Assembly (NCBI GenBank): GCA_036274635.1
Contig: DASUFI010000268.1
Coordinates: 1 to 28,952 of the forward strand
DNA length: 28,952 nt
Reading direction: 5' to 3'
DNA from: DASUFI01 sp036274635
Lineage (GTDB): Bacteria; Planctomycetota; B15-G4
Shown here: positions 23,601-28,952 of the stretch, in pieces
Layout: each line of letters opens with the position of its first letter
Position numbering within the stretch: position 1 is the first letter of the stretch
Notes under the pieces: generated by a model
Told to the model about the DNA's origin: nothing
Seen by the model: the letters and a program-made list of their open reading frames with translations, nothing else
Database searches by the model: none
Position numbers and translations under genes: made by a program

Positions 23601-24009
23601 CGCCCCCCGGCGAGTAGCGCAGCTGCAGGACGTCGTGGTTGGAGGAGGTTTCGGCCCGCACGTGGAGCGTCAGCGTGTCGCCGGCCACCTGCCCCGGCAC
23701 CGCCGGCAGCAGCGCCCACAGGCTGATGTCGCCGCCGAAGAAGTCGGTCGCGAGGCTGTCGCTCCCGAGGTAACCGGCCCCCGCCTGCGGCGTGAAGTAC
23801 GCGCCGGAGTACCAGCCCTTGGCGCCCTTCGGAGCGCTCTGGTTACGGAAGATCCAGCCCTTCGCGATCAGCCCGGCAGGCCCGTCCTGGCCCGACGACA
23901 CCGTGCCCACGCTGTCGAAGCTTTCTACAAAGCTGGCCTGGGCGTGGAGGTCTTGGGCAGCGCCGAGCAGGGCCGGGAGCAGCAGACTGAGCGTGCAGCG
24001 CGCGAACAT
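20653..24009 (-). CDS. Large secreted multidomain protein: choice-of-anchor J, beta-helix, Ig-like domains, FKGG C-terminal module
   Basis: The 1118-residue product has a signal peptide (LSLLLPALLGAAQDLHAQ) and then a choice-of-anchor J-like domain (about 26-205; FVESFDSVGTVSSGQ, GWIFRNQSAPKG). A polyproline run near residue 206 links to a beta-helix of about 450 residues whose end carries the NWWGDPSGP motif near residue 647, typical of such helices. Ig or fibronectin-like regions follow (about 680-1000), including WTASDAEGLRSLALQASYDGG. The last about 115 residues are the FKGG module (NPTPFKGGLLVTVPV to FALSNAVMLEFLL). The ATG at 24009 is preceded by GGAGA at about nine bases. It is likely a cell-surface or extracellular binding protein; no catalytic motif is seen. 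Confidence 0.85.
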   Translation of the reverse strand: MFARCTLSLLLPALLGAAQDLHAQASFVESFDSVGTVSSGQDGPAGLIAKGWIFRNQSAPKGAKGWYSGAYFTPQAGAGYLGSDSLATDFFGGDISLWALLPAVPGQVAGDTLTLHVRAETSSNHDVLQLRYSPGGGTGTGSTATSVGDFTTLLQVLDPMPTGGWATVAVPVPGAGRLALRWVVEDACNFGCFSSQVGVDTLSIGPPPPPPCHLPPAAVAGQTVTWPAAGGPYEICTDVLIPVGATVVVQPGTSLVVDDGVTLGVGGTLIAHGTPGAPISISGGISLITPPLRVSGTADLAQVDYTGRLHAAHGGSLLIAESSFPGGFVSTQDLVGGSDHGTYVQVDGCDFGSGGLSVTDGTLVVRDSQLVGSALSVLRGWLLVDDVSLQGAGLSLVRERYTQPAWIDGVSVGGFNGPALDLSGWDFLLGPGNVLTGNLQPVRLRGGLLAGSVVPPGGNTQNIVNAQDMGVVGRAHWAELAVPYVVGGSVQTAGNLTLEPGALVRFGSGAKPVFLSAFRALGLPGHPVRFQRNQPGSAWGGLAFLSDVFGPRFEHCELDGATLGVQADDGIVHVGSVLFAHCTEGTVATTFGDLFVRKSRYLDNGTGVRTTSTGSADLAGTTGANTFDGNTTGVLSGGSTIPATGNWWGDPSGPTSPNNPGGQGDSASFAVSVKPFLTAPPDDGDSPPVVRLARSNHLIEDGRKVIFHWDAQDDGHIVSQRIEYSPHGNWTSFFLPVASGLPGTQRSFEWTVPVVLPSSNTTPTWFRVIATDDAGQEGFDEAFSGVPYTKDLPQPTLSFLTDLSGPFSFGDEIDVCWDYSGLSGTFEVNLLNDADLDAVEYGGGTTLIDCWDVRMPYVSTDTARIAITFTLGAGGRTATFISQRFTIRPDARVPDAPPAVTLLAPVDGTSVAGGSTLPVSWTASDAEGLRSLALQASYDGGRTWHMIVEGLPPSTTSYAWTLPTSTGIPHARLRVVANDLRFQSTSDEAGLHVLPGSGPACQTDLGFGGPGSLALSVCGDALASGSSATLRLTGAKPAAAGALLASLSVNPTPFKGGLLVTVPVQFLAPIVVDGTGHLALQVPGGFGPADVAVQAVLADASQPKGFALSNAVMLEFLL

Positions 24010-24388
24010 GGGGAGGTCTCCGGCGCCGCGGCTCGAGCTTTTCCAGGCGATGGGATGTCGCGACGAGGCGGAGCGCAGTGCGGTGTGGGGGCGATTTGCA
24101 GCATGCGGCGTGCCGTGGGGCGCTTCGGCAGAGTGGCCGCCGACGCGTCAGTTCAGCTTGCCACGCCAGGCGGCGGGCCTCGACCGGTCCTTGATCAGGT
24201 CAGGCGGGCCGTCCAACGACGGCCCGCGAGGTCAGCGTGCGGCAAGGCAGCTGGGAGGAGACCGCAGCGATCGGGGAATCACCACGTCGCGCACGAAGTC
24301 CCGATCTCCGGTCGATCCCCGTCCCCCTCGCCCGCCATCACCAGGGATCGCTACCTTCGCGACCCCGCACCCTCCCCCGGAGACCACC
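24010..24388. other. Divergent non-coding region with hairpin
   Basis: These 379 bases separate the leftward surface-protein gene from the rightward DGPF/sigma operon and show no gene. The region must hold both promoters. It contains a perfect hairpin at 24204-24227, arms GCGGGCCGTC/GACGGCCCGC with a CAAC loop, without a T-run. A weak -10 candidate, TACCTT (24352-24357), lies 31 bases before the DGPF gene. I did not find the TGTCGA core expected for ECF42 autoregulation. Confidence 0.4.
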
Positions 24389-24772
24389 ATGAAGTACGTC
24401 ATGCTCATCCACGAGACGCCCGCCGCCGCCGAGGGACGCGGCAAGGGGCCGGACCACCCCTACATCGCGGCCTGGCGCGCCTATCACAAGGCCATCGTCG
24501 AGGCGGGGGTCTTCGTGGGCGGCGCGCCGCTCAAGCTGAACGACACCTCCACGACCGTGCGGGTGGAGCACGGCCGGCGGCGCGTGCAGGACGGCCCCTT
24601 CGTGGAGGCCAAGGAGCAGCTGGGCGGCTTCTGCATCATCGAGGTGAAGGACCTCGACGCCGCCCTCGACTGGGCGGCGCGCTGCCCGGCGGCGGCCTAC
24701 GGCGCGGTCGAGGTGCGGGTGGTGGACGAGCAGAGCTTCGACACCATCGTCGAGGGAGTCGGCGGCCGGTGA
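24389..24772 (+). CDS. DGPF/YCII-family protein
   Basis: The 127-residue product carries the DGPF signature VQDGPFVEAKEQLGGF near residues 69-84, and the YCII fold pattern MKYVMLIHETP at the start. The biochemical role of this family is unknown. It is regularly encoded beside ECF42 sigma factors, which is the arrangement here: its TGA overlaps the sigma GTG by four bases (GTGA). ATG 24389 follows GGAG at about seven bases. The pair is expected to be co-transcribed and possibly to regulate one another. Confidence 0.9.
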   Translation: MKYVMLIHETPAAAEGRGKGPDHPYIAAWRAYHKAIVEAGVFVGGAPLKLNDTSTTVRVEHGRRRVQDGPFVEAKEQLGGFCIIEVKDLDAALDWAARCPAAAYGAVEVRVVDEQSFDTIVEGVGGR

Positions 24773-26004
24773 CCGATGCGCAGCGCGTCGTCGAGGCGGT
24801 CGCGCGCGAGTCGTACGGCCGTCTCGTGGCCTATCTCTCGGCGCAGACGCGCGACGTGGCGGGCGCCGAGGACGCGCTGGGCGACGCGCTGCTCGCGGCC
24901 CTCGCCAGCTGGCCGCGCGACGGGGTGCCGGACAAGCCGGAGGCCTGGCTGCTCACGGCGGCGCGGCACCGGCTCGTCGATGCCGGCCGCCAGGCCCGGG
25001 TGCGCGAGGACCACGCCGAGACGGTGCAACTGGTCTTGCAGCGCGGCGCGGAGGTGAAGGAGCCCGACGAGCTGCCGGACGAGCGCCTCAAGCTGCTCTT
25101 CGTCTGCGCGCACCCGGCCCTCGATCCGGCGGTGCACACGCCGCTCATGCTGCAGACGGTGCTGGGCCTCGACGCGGCGCGCATCGCGCAGGCCTTCCTC
25201 GTCTCGCCCGCGACGATGGGGCAGCGGCTGGTGCGGGCCAAGCGCAAGATCCGCGAGGCGGGCATCTCCTTCGACGGGCCCCCCGAGCACGAGCGCGCCG
25301 GTCGCCTTGGCGCTGTGCTCGAGGCCATCTATGCCGCTTACGGCATCGGCTGGGACGAGGCGGCCGGCGCCGAATCGCGGGGCCGCGACCTCTCGGACGA
25401 GGCCATCTGGCTGGCGCGCGTGCTGCGCGACCTGCGGCCGGACGACCCGGAGATCCGCGGCCTGCTGGCGCTGATGCTCTTCTGCGAGGCGCGGCGGCCG
25501 GCGCGGCGCGACGGCGGCCGCTACGTCCCGCTCTCCGAGCAGGACCCCGGGCGCTGGTCGCTGCCGCTGCTGCTGGAGGCCGAAGGCGAGCTCTCCGCCG
25601 CCGCCGCGCACGGCCGGCTCGGCCGCTTCCAGCTCGAGGCGGCCATCCAGTCGGTGCACGCGGACCGCCGCCAGACGGGCCGCACGGATTGGGCCGCCAT
25701 CGCGCACTTCTACGGCGCGCTGCTGGCGCTCGCGCCGACGCTGGGCGCGCAGATCGGCCACGCGGCCGCCGTCGCGGAGCGCGACGGGCCGGCAGCGGCG
25801 CTCGCGCAGCTCGACGGCCTCGACGCGGCCGCGGTCCGCACGCACCAGCCGTACTGGGCGCTGCGGGCGCACCTGCTGCAGCGGCTCGGGCGACAGGCCG
25901 AAGCCGCCGAGGCCTTCGACCGCGCGATCGGCCTGGCCGAGGACGACGCCGTACGGCAGTTCCTGCTGGAACGCCGCGCCCGGGGCCCGCGCGCCGGCGG
26001 TTGA
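24769..26004 (+). CDS. ECF42-group RNA polymerase sigma factor with DUF6596/TPR-like C-terminal extension
   Basis: The 411-residue product has sigma region 2 (about 10-75, with AEDALGDALLAALASW and PEAWLLTAARHRLVD), sigma region 4 (about 105-166, LLFVCAHPALDPAVHTPLMLQ, SPATMGQRLVRAKRKI), then a C-terminal extension of about 240 residues: a DUF6596 part (GAVLEAIYAAYGIGWDE, LLALMLFCEARRPARRD) and a helical TPR-like tail (YWALRAHLLQRLGRQAEAAEAFDRAIGLA). This matches the ECF42 group, in which the extension replaces a classical anti-sigma factor. It directs RNA polymerase to its own promoters. Start GTG 24769 overlaps the DGPF stop. Probable targets are neighbouring genes; see the candidate promoter at 26012. 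Confidence 0.9.
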   Translation: MTDAQRVVEAVARESYGRLVAYLSAQTRDVAGAEDALGDALLAALASWPRDGVPDKPEAWLLTAARHRLVDAGRQARVREDHAETVQLVLQRGAEVKEPDELPDERLKLLFVCAHPALDPAVHTPLMLQTVLGLDAARIAQAFLVSPATMGQRLVRAKRKIREAGISFDGPPEHERAGRLGAVLEAIYAAYGIGWDEAAGAESRGRDLSDEAIWLARVLRDLRPDDPEIRGLLALMLFCEARRPARRDGGRYVPLSEQDPGRWSLPLLLEAEGELSAAAAHGRLGRFQLEAAIQSVHADRRQTGRTDWAAIAHFYGALLALAPTLGAQIGHAAAVAERDGPAAALAQLDGLDAAAVRTHQPYWALRAHLLQRLGRQAEAAEAFDRAIGLAEDDAVRQFLLERRARGPRAGG

Positions 26005-26011
26005 AAACGGC

Positions 26012-26038
26012 TGTCGAAGCCCCGCGCCCTCGGACGCC
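26012..26038 (+). promoter_or_regulatory. Candidate ECF42-type promoter
   Basis: TGTCGA at 26012-26017 matches the published -35 element of ECF42 promoters as I recall it; 17 bases later comes CGCC at 26035-26038, one base off the expected CGAC/CGTC -10. The site is 51 bases before the ATG at 26090, just after the sigma gene. It would make the CxxC/DinB/DUF899 genes a target of the sigma factor. Confidence 0.4.
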
Positions 26039-26089
26039 ATGGGGATGAAGGGCAGGACGGATCCTGCCAGCCCACAAGGAGCAAGAGCC

Positions 26090-26236
26090 ATGTGCCCCCT
26101 CTGCATCTCCGCGGTCGCCGTCACCGTCGCCGGGACCGGATCCGCGGGCGGCCTGATGGCGCTCATCGTCAGCAAGCTCCGCCGCAGGAAGGCGCGTCGC
26201 GAGGCTGCCGCCCCGACGCAGAAGGAGAAGCCATGA
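26090..26236 (+). CDS. CxxC-containing membrane microprotein
   Basis: The 48-residue product starts MCPLC, giving a C2-P-L-C5 pair, continues with one hydrophobic segment (ISAVAVTVAGTGSAGGLMALIV), and ends in a basic cytoplasmic-type tail (KLRRRKARREAAAPTQKEK). Short proteins of this type often lie beside DinB or redox genes; a redox or metal-linked role is possible but unproven. ATG 26090 is preceded by AAGGAG. Its TGA overlaps the ATG of the DinB gene (ATGA), indicating coupling. Confidence 0.7.
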   Translation: MCPLCISAVAVTVAGTGSAGGLMALIVSKLRRRKARREAAAPTQKEKP

Positions 26237-26754
26237 AGACCGAATCCCAGCCCGTCGCCGCCGACTCGCAGCGCGGCCGCCTCGAGACGTTCCGGACGCA
26301 GCTGCAGTTCACCGAGAGCGTGCTGCGCAAGAACGCCGGCGACATCTCGCACGAGGAGAGCCTGCGCTCCTTCCAGCCCGCCGGCAACGGCCTGAACTGG
26401 GTGCTCGGGCACCTCGTCGCGATCCGCAGCGGGATGCTGGCGGCGCTCGGCGGCGAGGCGGTGTGGAGCGCGGACGAGGTCGCGCCCTACGACCGGCACG
26501 CGGCGGCCTTCAGCAAGGCCTCCAAGCCCAAGCCGCTGACCGAGATCTGGCGCGCCTTCGAGCTCACGCAGTCGCGGCTGCTCGAGCTGGCCGGCCGGCT
26601 CACGCCCGCGCAGCTGGCGCAGGCGCTGCCCGCGGGCGCGCCGGTCAAGACGCGCGGCGAGCTGCTGGCCGTCCTCGGCTTCCACGACGCCTATCACGCC
26701 GGCCAGACGGGCGTGATCCGCCGGCTGCTCGGCAAGCCGCCCGCAAACCTGTGA
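26233..26754 (+). CDS. DinB-family four-helix protein
   Basis: The 173-residue product has the DinB/YfiT fold: a long N-terminal helical region, NGLNWVLGHLVAIR in the second helix, and FHDAYHAGQTGVIRRLLG at the end. The expected metal-binding triad His60, His151 and His155 is present. Members include thiol-dependent S-transferases (bacillithiol or mycothiol enzymes) and uncharacterised stress proteins, so the exact activity is unknown. The start overlaps the previous stop and has AGGAG at six bases. Confidence 0.85.
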   Translation: MKTESQPVAADSQRGRLETFRTQLQFTESVLRKNAGDISHEESLRSFQPAGNGLNWVLGHLVAIRSGMLAALGGEAVWSADEVAPYDRHAAAFSKASKPKPLTEIWRAFELTQSRLLELAGRLTPAQLAQALPAGAPVKTRGELLAVLGFHDAYHAGQTGVIRRLLGKPPANL

Positions 26755-26788
26755 TTCCGACGACCCCCGCATCAAGGACACCCGACCG

Positions 26789-27559
26789 ATGACGACCCAG
26801 ACGACGACGCACAAGACCGGCACGCGCGAGGAGTGGCTCGAGGCGCGGCTCGAGCTGCTGAAGGCCGAGAAGGAGCTGACCCACCGCAGCGACGAGCTGG
26901 CCCGGCGCCGGCGGGAGCTGCCGTGGGTGCGGATCGACAAGAGCTACCGCTTCGAGACGGCGGACGGCCCGGCCTCGCTGCCCGACCTGTTCCGCGGACG
27001 CTCGCAGCTGCTCGTCTACCACTTCATGTTCGGGCCGGACTTCAGCGCCGGCTGCCCCGCCTGCTCGTCGATCGCCGACGGCTTCAACGGGATCACGGCG
27101 CACCTCGGCAACCACGACGTCATGCTGTGGGCCGTCTCGCGCGCGCCGCTGGACAAGCTGCTGGCCTACCGGCGGCGCATGGGCTGGACTTTCCCGTGGG
27201 CCTCGTCGCTCGGCACCGACTTCAACGCCGACCTCGGCGTGCGCGTCACCGAGGAGCAGCAGCGCACGGGCAACGTCACCTACAACTACGAGCGCGAGAA
27301 GCCCCTGACCAGCGCGTCCGAGGCCGGTATCGCGCCGGTGGCCGCCATGGCCGGCACGGACGTGGCGACCTTCACGCGCGAGCGGCCCGGCATGAGCGCC
27401 TTCGCGCTGGAGGGCGGCACCGTGTATCACACCTACTCGGCCTTCGCGCGCGGCGTGGACGCGCTGTGGGGCATGTACCCGTGGCTCGACCGCGCGCCAA
27501 AGGGTCGCAACGAGTCGGACTTCTGGATCCGGCGGCACGACGAATACGGAAAGCTGTGA
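26789..27559 (+). CDS. DUF899 thioredoxin-like protein (first paralogue)
   Basis: The 256-residue product belongs to DUF899, predicted to have a thioredoxin-like fold. The family block RRRELPWVRIDKSYRFETADG is followed by QLLVYHFMFGPDFSAGCPACSSIADGF with a CPAC pair (C89, C92) in the place of the redox site, and the family ending SDFWIRRHDEYGK. It is predicted to be cytoplasmic with no signal peptide; its substrate is unknown. Compared with the second copy it has an insertion near residues 150-200 (REKPLTSASEAGI). ATG 26789 has no strong ribosome site and follows the DinB gene by 34 bases, so they are likely in one transcript. Confidence 0.87.
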   Translation: MTTQTTTHKTGTREEWLEARLELLKAEKELTHRSDELARRRRELPWVRIDKSYRFETADGPASLPDLFRGRSQLLVYHFMFGPDFSAGCPACSSIADGFNGITAHLGNHDVMLWAVSRAPLDKLLAYRRRMGWTFPWASSLGTDFNADLGVRVTEEQQRTGNVTYNYEREKPLTSASEAGIAPVAAMAGTDVATFTRERPGMSAFALEGGTVYHTYSAFARGVDALWGMYPWLDRAPKGRNESDFWIRRHDEYGKL

Positions 27560-27566
27560 GGTTGTC

Positions 27567-27683
27567 ATGATCTGCGTCACGGGTGCCGGCGGAACGGTGG
27601 GCAGCGAGGTCGTCCGGCAGCTGGGCGCAGCGCGCGCGTCTTGCCGCGCCGCCTATCACTCTGACGAGAAGAGGCAGGCCTGA
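27567..27683 (+). pseudogene. 5' remnant of an NmrA-like NAD(P)-binding gene
   Basis: From ATG 27567 a 38-codon frame reads MICVTGAGGTVGSEVVRQLG, then AARASCRAAYHSDEKRQA and TGA. The opening is the Rossmann strand and GxxGxxG loop of an NmrA/SDR protein, comparable to GATGTVGREVVGQLL in the gene at 17313, but the protein stops after the second strand instead of reaching about 280 residues. It sits seven bases after the first DUF899 stop and before the second DUF899 gene, consistent with an internal deletion. It could also be a real short peptide, but that is less likely. Confidence 0.65.
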
Positions 27684-27726
27684 GCACGGAATCCGAGTCA
27701 GCCCGGAGCGACTCGAGGAGGACACG

Positions 27727-28422
27727 ATGAAGCTGCCGCCCATTGTCTCGCAGCGCGAATGGGAGTCGGCCGTCGAGGCCCTGCGCGTGAAGGAGAAGGA
27801 AGCCACGCACGCGCGCGACGCGCTCGCCGCCGAGCGCCGCCGCCTGCCGATGGTGCGCCTCGAGAAGGACTACGTCCTCGAGGGGCCCGCCGGCAAGCTG
27901 CGCTTCGCCGACGCCTTCGAGGGGCGCCGCCAGCTGCTCGTCTACCACTTCATGCTCGGGCCCAACCAGGAGGTCGGCTGCGACGGCTGCTCGATGGTGC
28001 TCGACCAGATCTGCCACCTCGCCCACCTGCACGCGCGCGACACCTCGTTCGCGGCCATCTCGCGTGCGCCCATCGCGAAGATCGAGGCCTACCGCAAGCG
28101 CATGGGCTGGACGATCCCGTGGTACTCGTCCTTCGGCACCGACTTCAGCCACGACTTCGGCGTCGGGCCGAAGGACCCGCTGGTGGGCAAGTACCAGGAC
28201 GGCGAGACCTTCGCGCTGAGCGCCTTCTTCCGCGACGGCGACGCGATCTACCGCACTTACTTCACCACGGGCCGCGGCGTCGAGACGATCGGCCCGGTGT
28301 GGACGTTGCTCGACCTCACGCTGCTGGGGCGCCAGGAGGAGTGGGAGGACTCGCCCGAGGGCTGGCCGCAGACGCCGCCGTACACCTGGTGGCGCCGCCA
28401 CGATGAGTACGGCAAGCGATGA
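27727..28422 (+). CDS. DUF899 thioredoxin-like protein (second paralogue)
   Basis: The 231-residue product has the same DUF899 order as the gene at 26789: RRRLPMVRLEKDYVLEGPAG, then RQLLVYHFMLGPNQEVGCDGC with a C85-D-G-C88 pair, YRKRMGWTIPWYSSFGTDF, and TWWRRHDEYGK at the end. A thioredoxin-like redox role is predicted, with no known substrate. ATG 27727 follows AGGAGG at about six bases, the strongest ribosome site in this cluster. The two copies differ enough to be old paralogues rather than a recent duplication. Confidence 0.87.
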   Translation: MKLPPIVSQREWESAVEALRVKEKEATHARDALAAERRRLPMVRLEKDYVLEGPAGKLRFADAFEGRRQLLVYHFMLGPNQEVGCDGCSMVLDQICHLAHLHARDTSFAAISRAPIAKIEAYRKRMGWTIPWYSSFGTDFSHDFGVGPKDPLVGKYQDGETFALSAFFRDGDAIYRTYFTTGRGVETIGPVWTLLDLTLLGRQEEWEDSPEGWPQTPPYTWWRRHDEYGKR

Positions 28423-28462
28423 GCGGCTTCCCGATCGATCGGCGCGGAGAGGAGGCGTCACT

Positions 28463-28952
28463 GTGAGGATTGGCGTCATCGGCACGGGCGCGATGGGGAC
28501 GATCCTCGCGCGTCACCTCGCGAGGCTGGGGCACGACGTCTCGATCGCGAACTCGCGCGGGCCGGCGAGCCTGGCGGCCCTCGCGACGGAGACCGGGGCG
28601 ACGGCCGCGACCGTCGCCGAGTCGGTGCGCGGCGCGGATGTCGTCATCCTCGCGATCCCGACCAAGGCCGTGCCGCAGCTCCCGCGCGGGCTGTTCCCGG
28701 ATCTGCCGGCGCACGTCGTCGTCGTGGACATCGGCAACTATCATCCCGAGCTGCGCGACGGGCGCATCGAGGCGATCGATGGCGGCCTGCTCGACAGCCA
28801 GTGGGTCTGGCAACAGATTGGGCGACCGGTGATCAAGGCGTTCAACAACGTCTTCGCGGCGAGCCTGCGGGAGAAGGGCAAGCCGCGGGGCGCGACGGGG
28901 CGCGTCGCGCTGTCCGTCTGCGGCGATCCGGCGGAGGCGAGGGCGGTGGTGA
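28463..28952 (+). CDS. NADP/F420-type oxidoreductase (partial, runs off the window)
   Basis: The first 163 codons from GTG 28463 read as an NADPH-dependent F420 reductase-like protein: RIGVIGTGAMGTILARHLARLGHDV is the nucleotide-binding strand with GxGxMG, followed by ANSRGPASL (phosphate-binding Ser/Arg pair of NADP specificity) and GADVVILAIPTKAV. IKAFNNVFA and SVCGDPAEA further on match the family. F420 genes are not visible, so use of another acceptor is possible. GGAGG precedes the GTG by about nine bases. It lies 40 bases after the second DUF899 gene and may belong to the same operon. Confidence 0.85.
   Translation, partial: MRIGVIGTGAMGTILARHLARLGHDVSIANSRGPASLAALATETGATAATVAESVRGADVVILAIPTKAVPQLPRGLFPDLPAHVVVVDIGNYHPELRDGRIEAIDGGLLDSQWVWQQIGRPVIKAFNNVFAASLREKGKPRGATGRVALSVCGDPAEARAVV

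Noticed and set aside
20779..24768. A long rightward frame joined to the sigma factor
   Set aside because: It covers the 1118-residue leftward gene and is Arg/Ala/Glu-rich with no motif. The sigma domain starts at GTG 24769.
1..28952. CRISPR array, tRNA, rRNA, prophage or integron
   Set aside because: I saw no regularly spaced direct repeats, cloverleaf-like sequence, integrase or phage genes.

Overview
The window is a GC-rich bacterial chromosome segment (no tRNA, rRNA, CRISPR or phage genes seen). It holds an unusual number of exported proteins: nine coding regions start with a signal peptide or lipobox. Four of them (a frameshifted kelch protein, an intact kelch protein, an FG-GAP protein and a beta-helix protein) end in the same C-terminal module of about 110-125 residues built around a FKGG core and a terminal SNA motif. 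This composition suggests a Planctomycetota genome, or a similar environmental lineage; that placement is inference from protein style, not from a marker gene.

Region 1 (1-12.5 kb) reads mostly rightwards: the tail of an unknown gene overlapping a family 2 glycosyltransferase, a secreted di-haem cytochrome c peroxidase/MauG-like protein, a kelch/galactose-oxidase-like protein with a one-base frameshift, a leftward secreted protein of unknown function, a leftward HhH-GPD base-excision-like protein with altered catalytic residues, a second intact kelch protein, a 14-repeat FG-GAP protein and an epoxide-hydrolase-like alpha/beta hydrolase that appears to start at CTG. Region 2 (12.5-15.5 kb) holds small genes: a two-helix membrane protein, a possible 33-residue peptide, a DUF1579 lipoprotein, a four-helix membrane protein and a SAM methyltransferase.

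Region 3 (15.5-24 kb) reads mostly leftwards: a DUF1565-like beta-helix protein, a rightward NmrA-like NAD(P)-binding protein, a VOC/glyoxalase protein, an RTX-like aspartate-rich solenoid protein, a GNAT acetyltransferase, and a 1118-residue multidomain secreted protein. Region 4 (24.4 kb to the end) is a rightward cluster: a DGPF/YCII protein overlapping an ECF42-type sigma factor, a CxxC membrane microprotein overlapping a DinB-like protein, two DUF899 thioredoxin-like paralogues with a broken NmrA-like gene between them, and an F420/NADP-type oxidoreductase running off the window. A sequence resembling the ECF42 promoter lies just before the CxxC/DinB pair.

The clearest non-coding discovery is a 160-bp element present twice in opposite orientation (4804-4963 and 13707-13866; about 92% identical by hand alignment), with 17-bp terminal inverted repeats, a central perfect hairpin and no transposase. 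Both copies lie directly after a TAG stop codon. The shared C-terminal module, together with the frameshift that removes it from one of its four carriers, is the best candidate for an undescribed protein-sorting or surface-display system, although the sequence alone does not prove that role.
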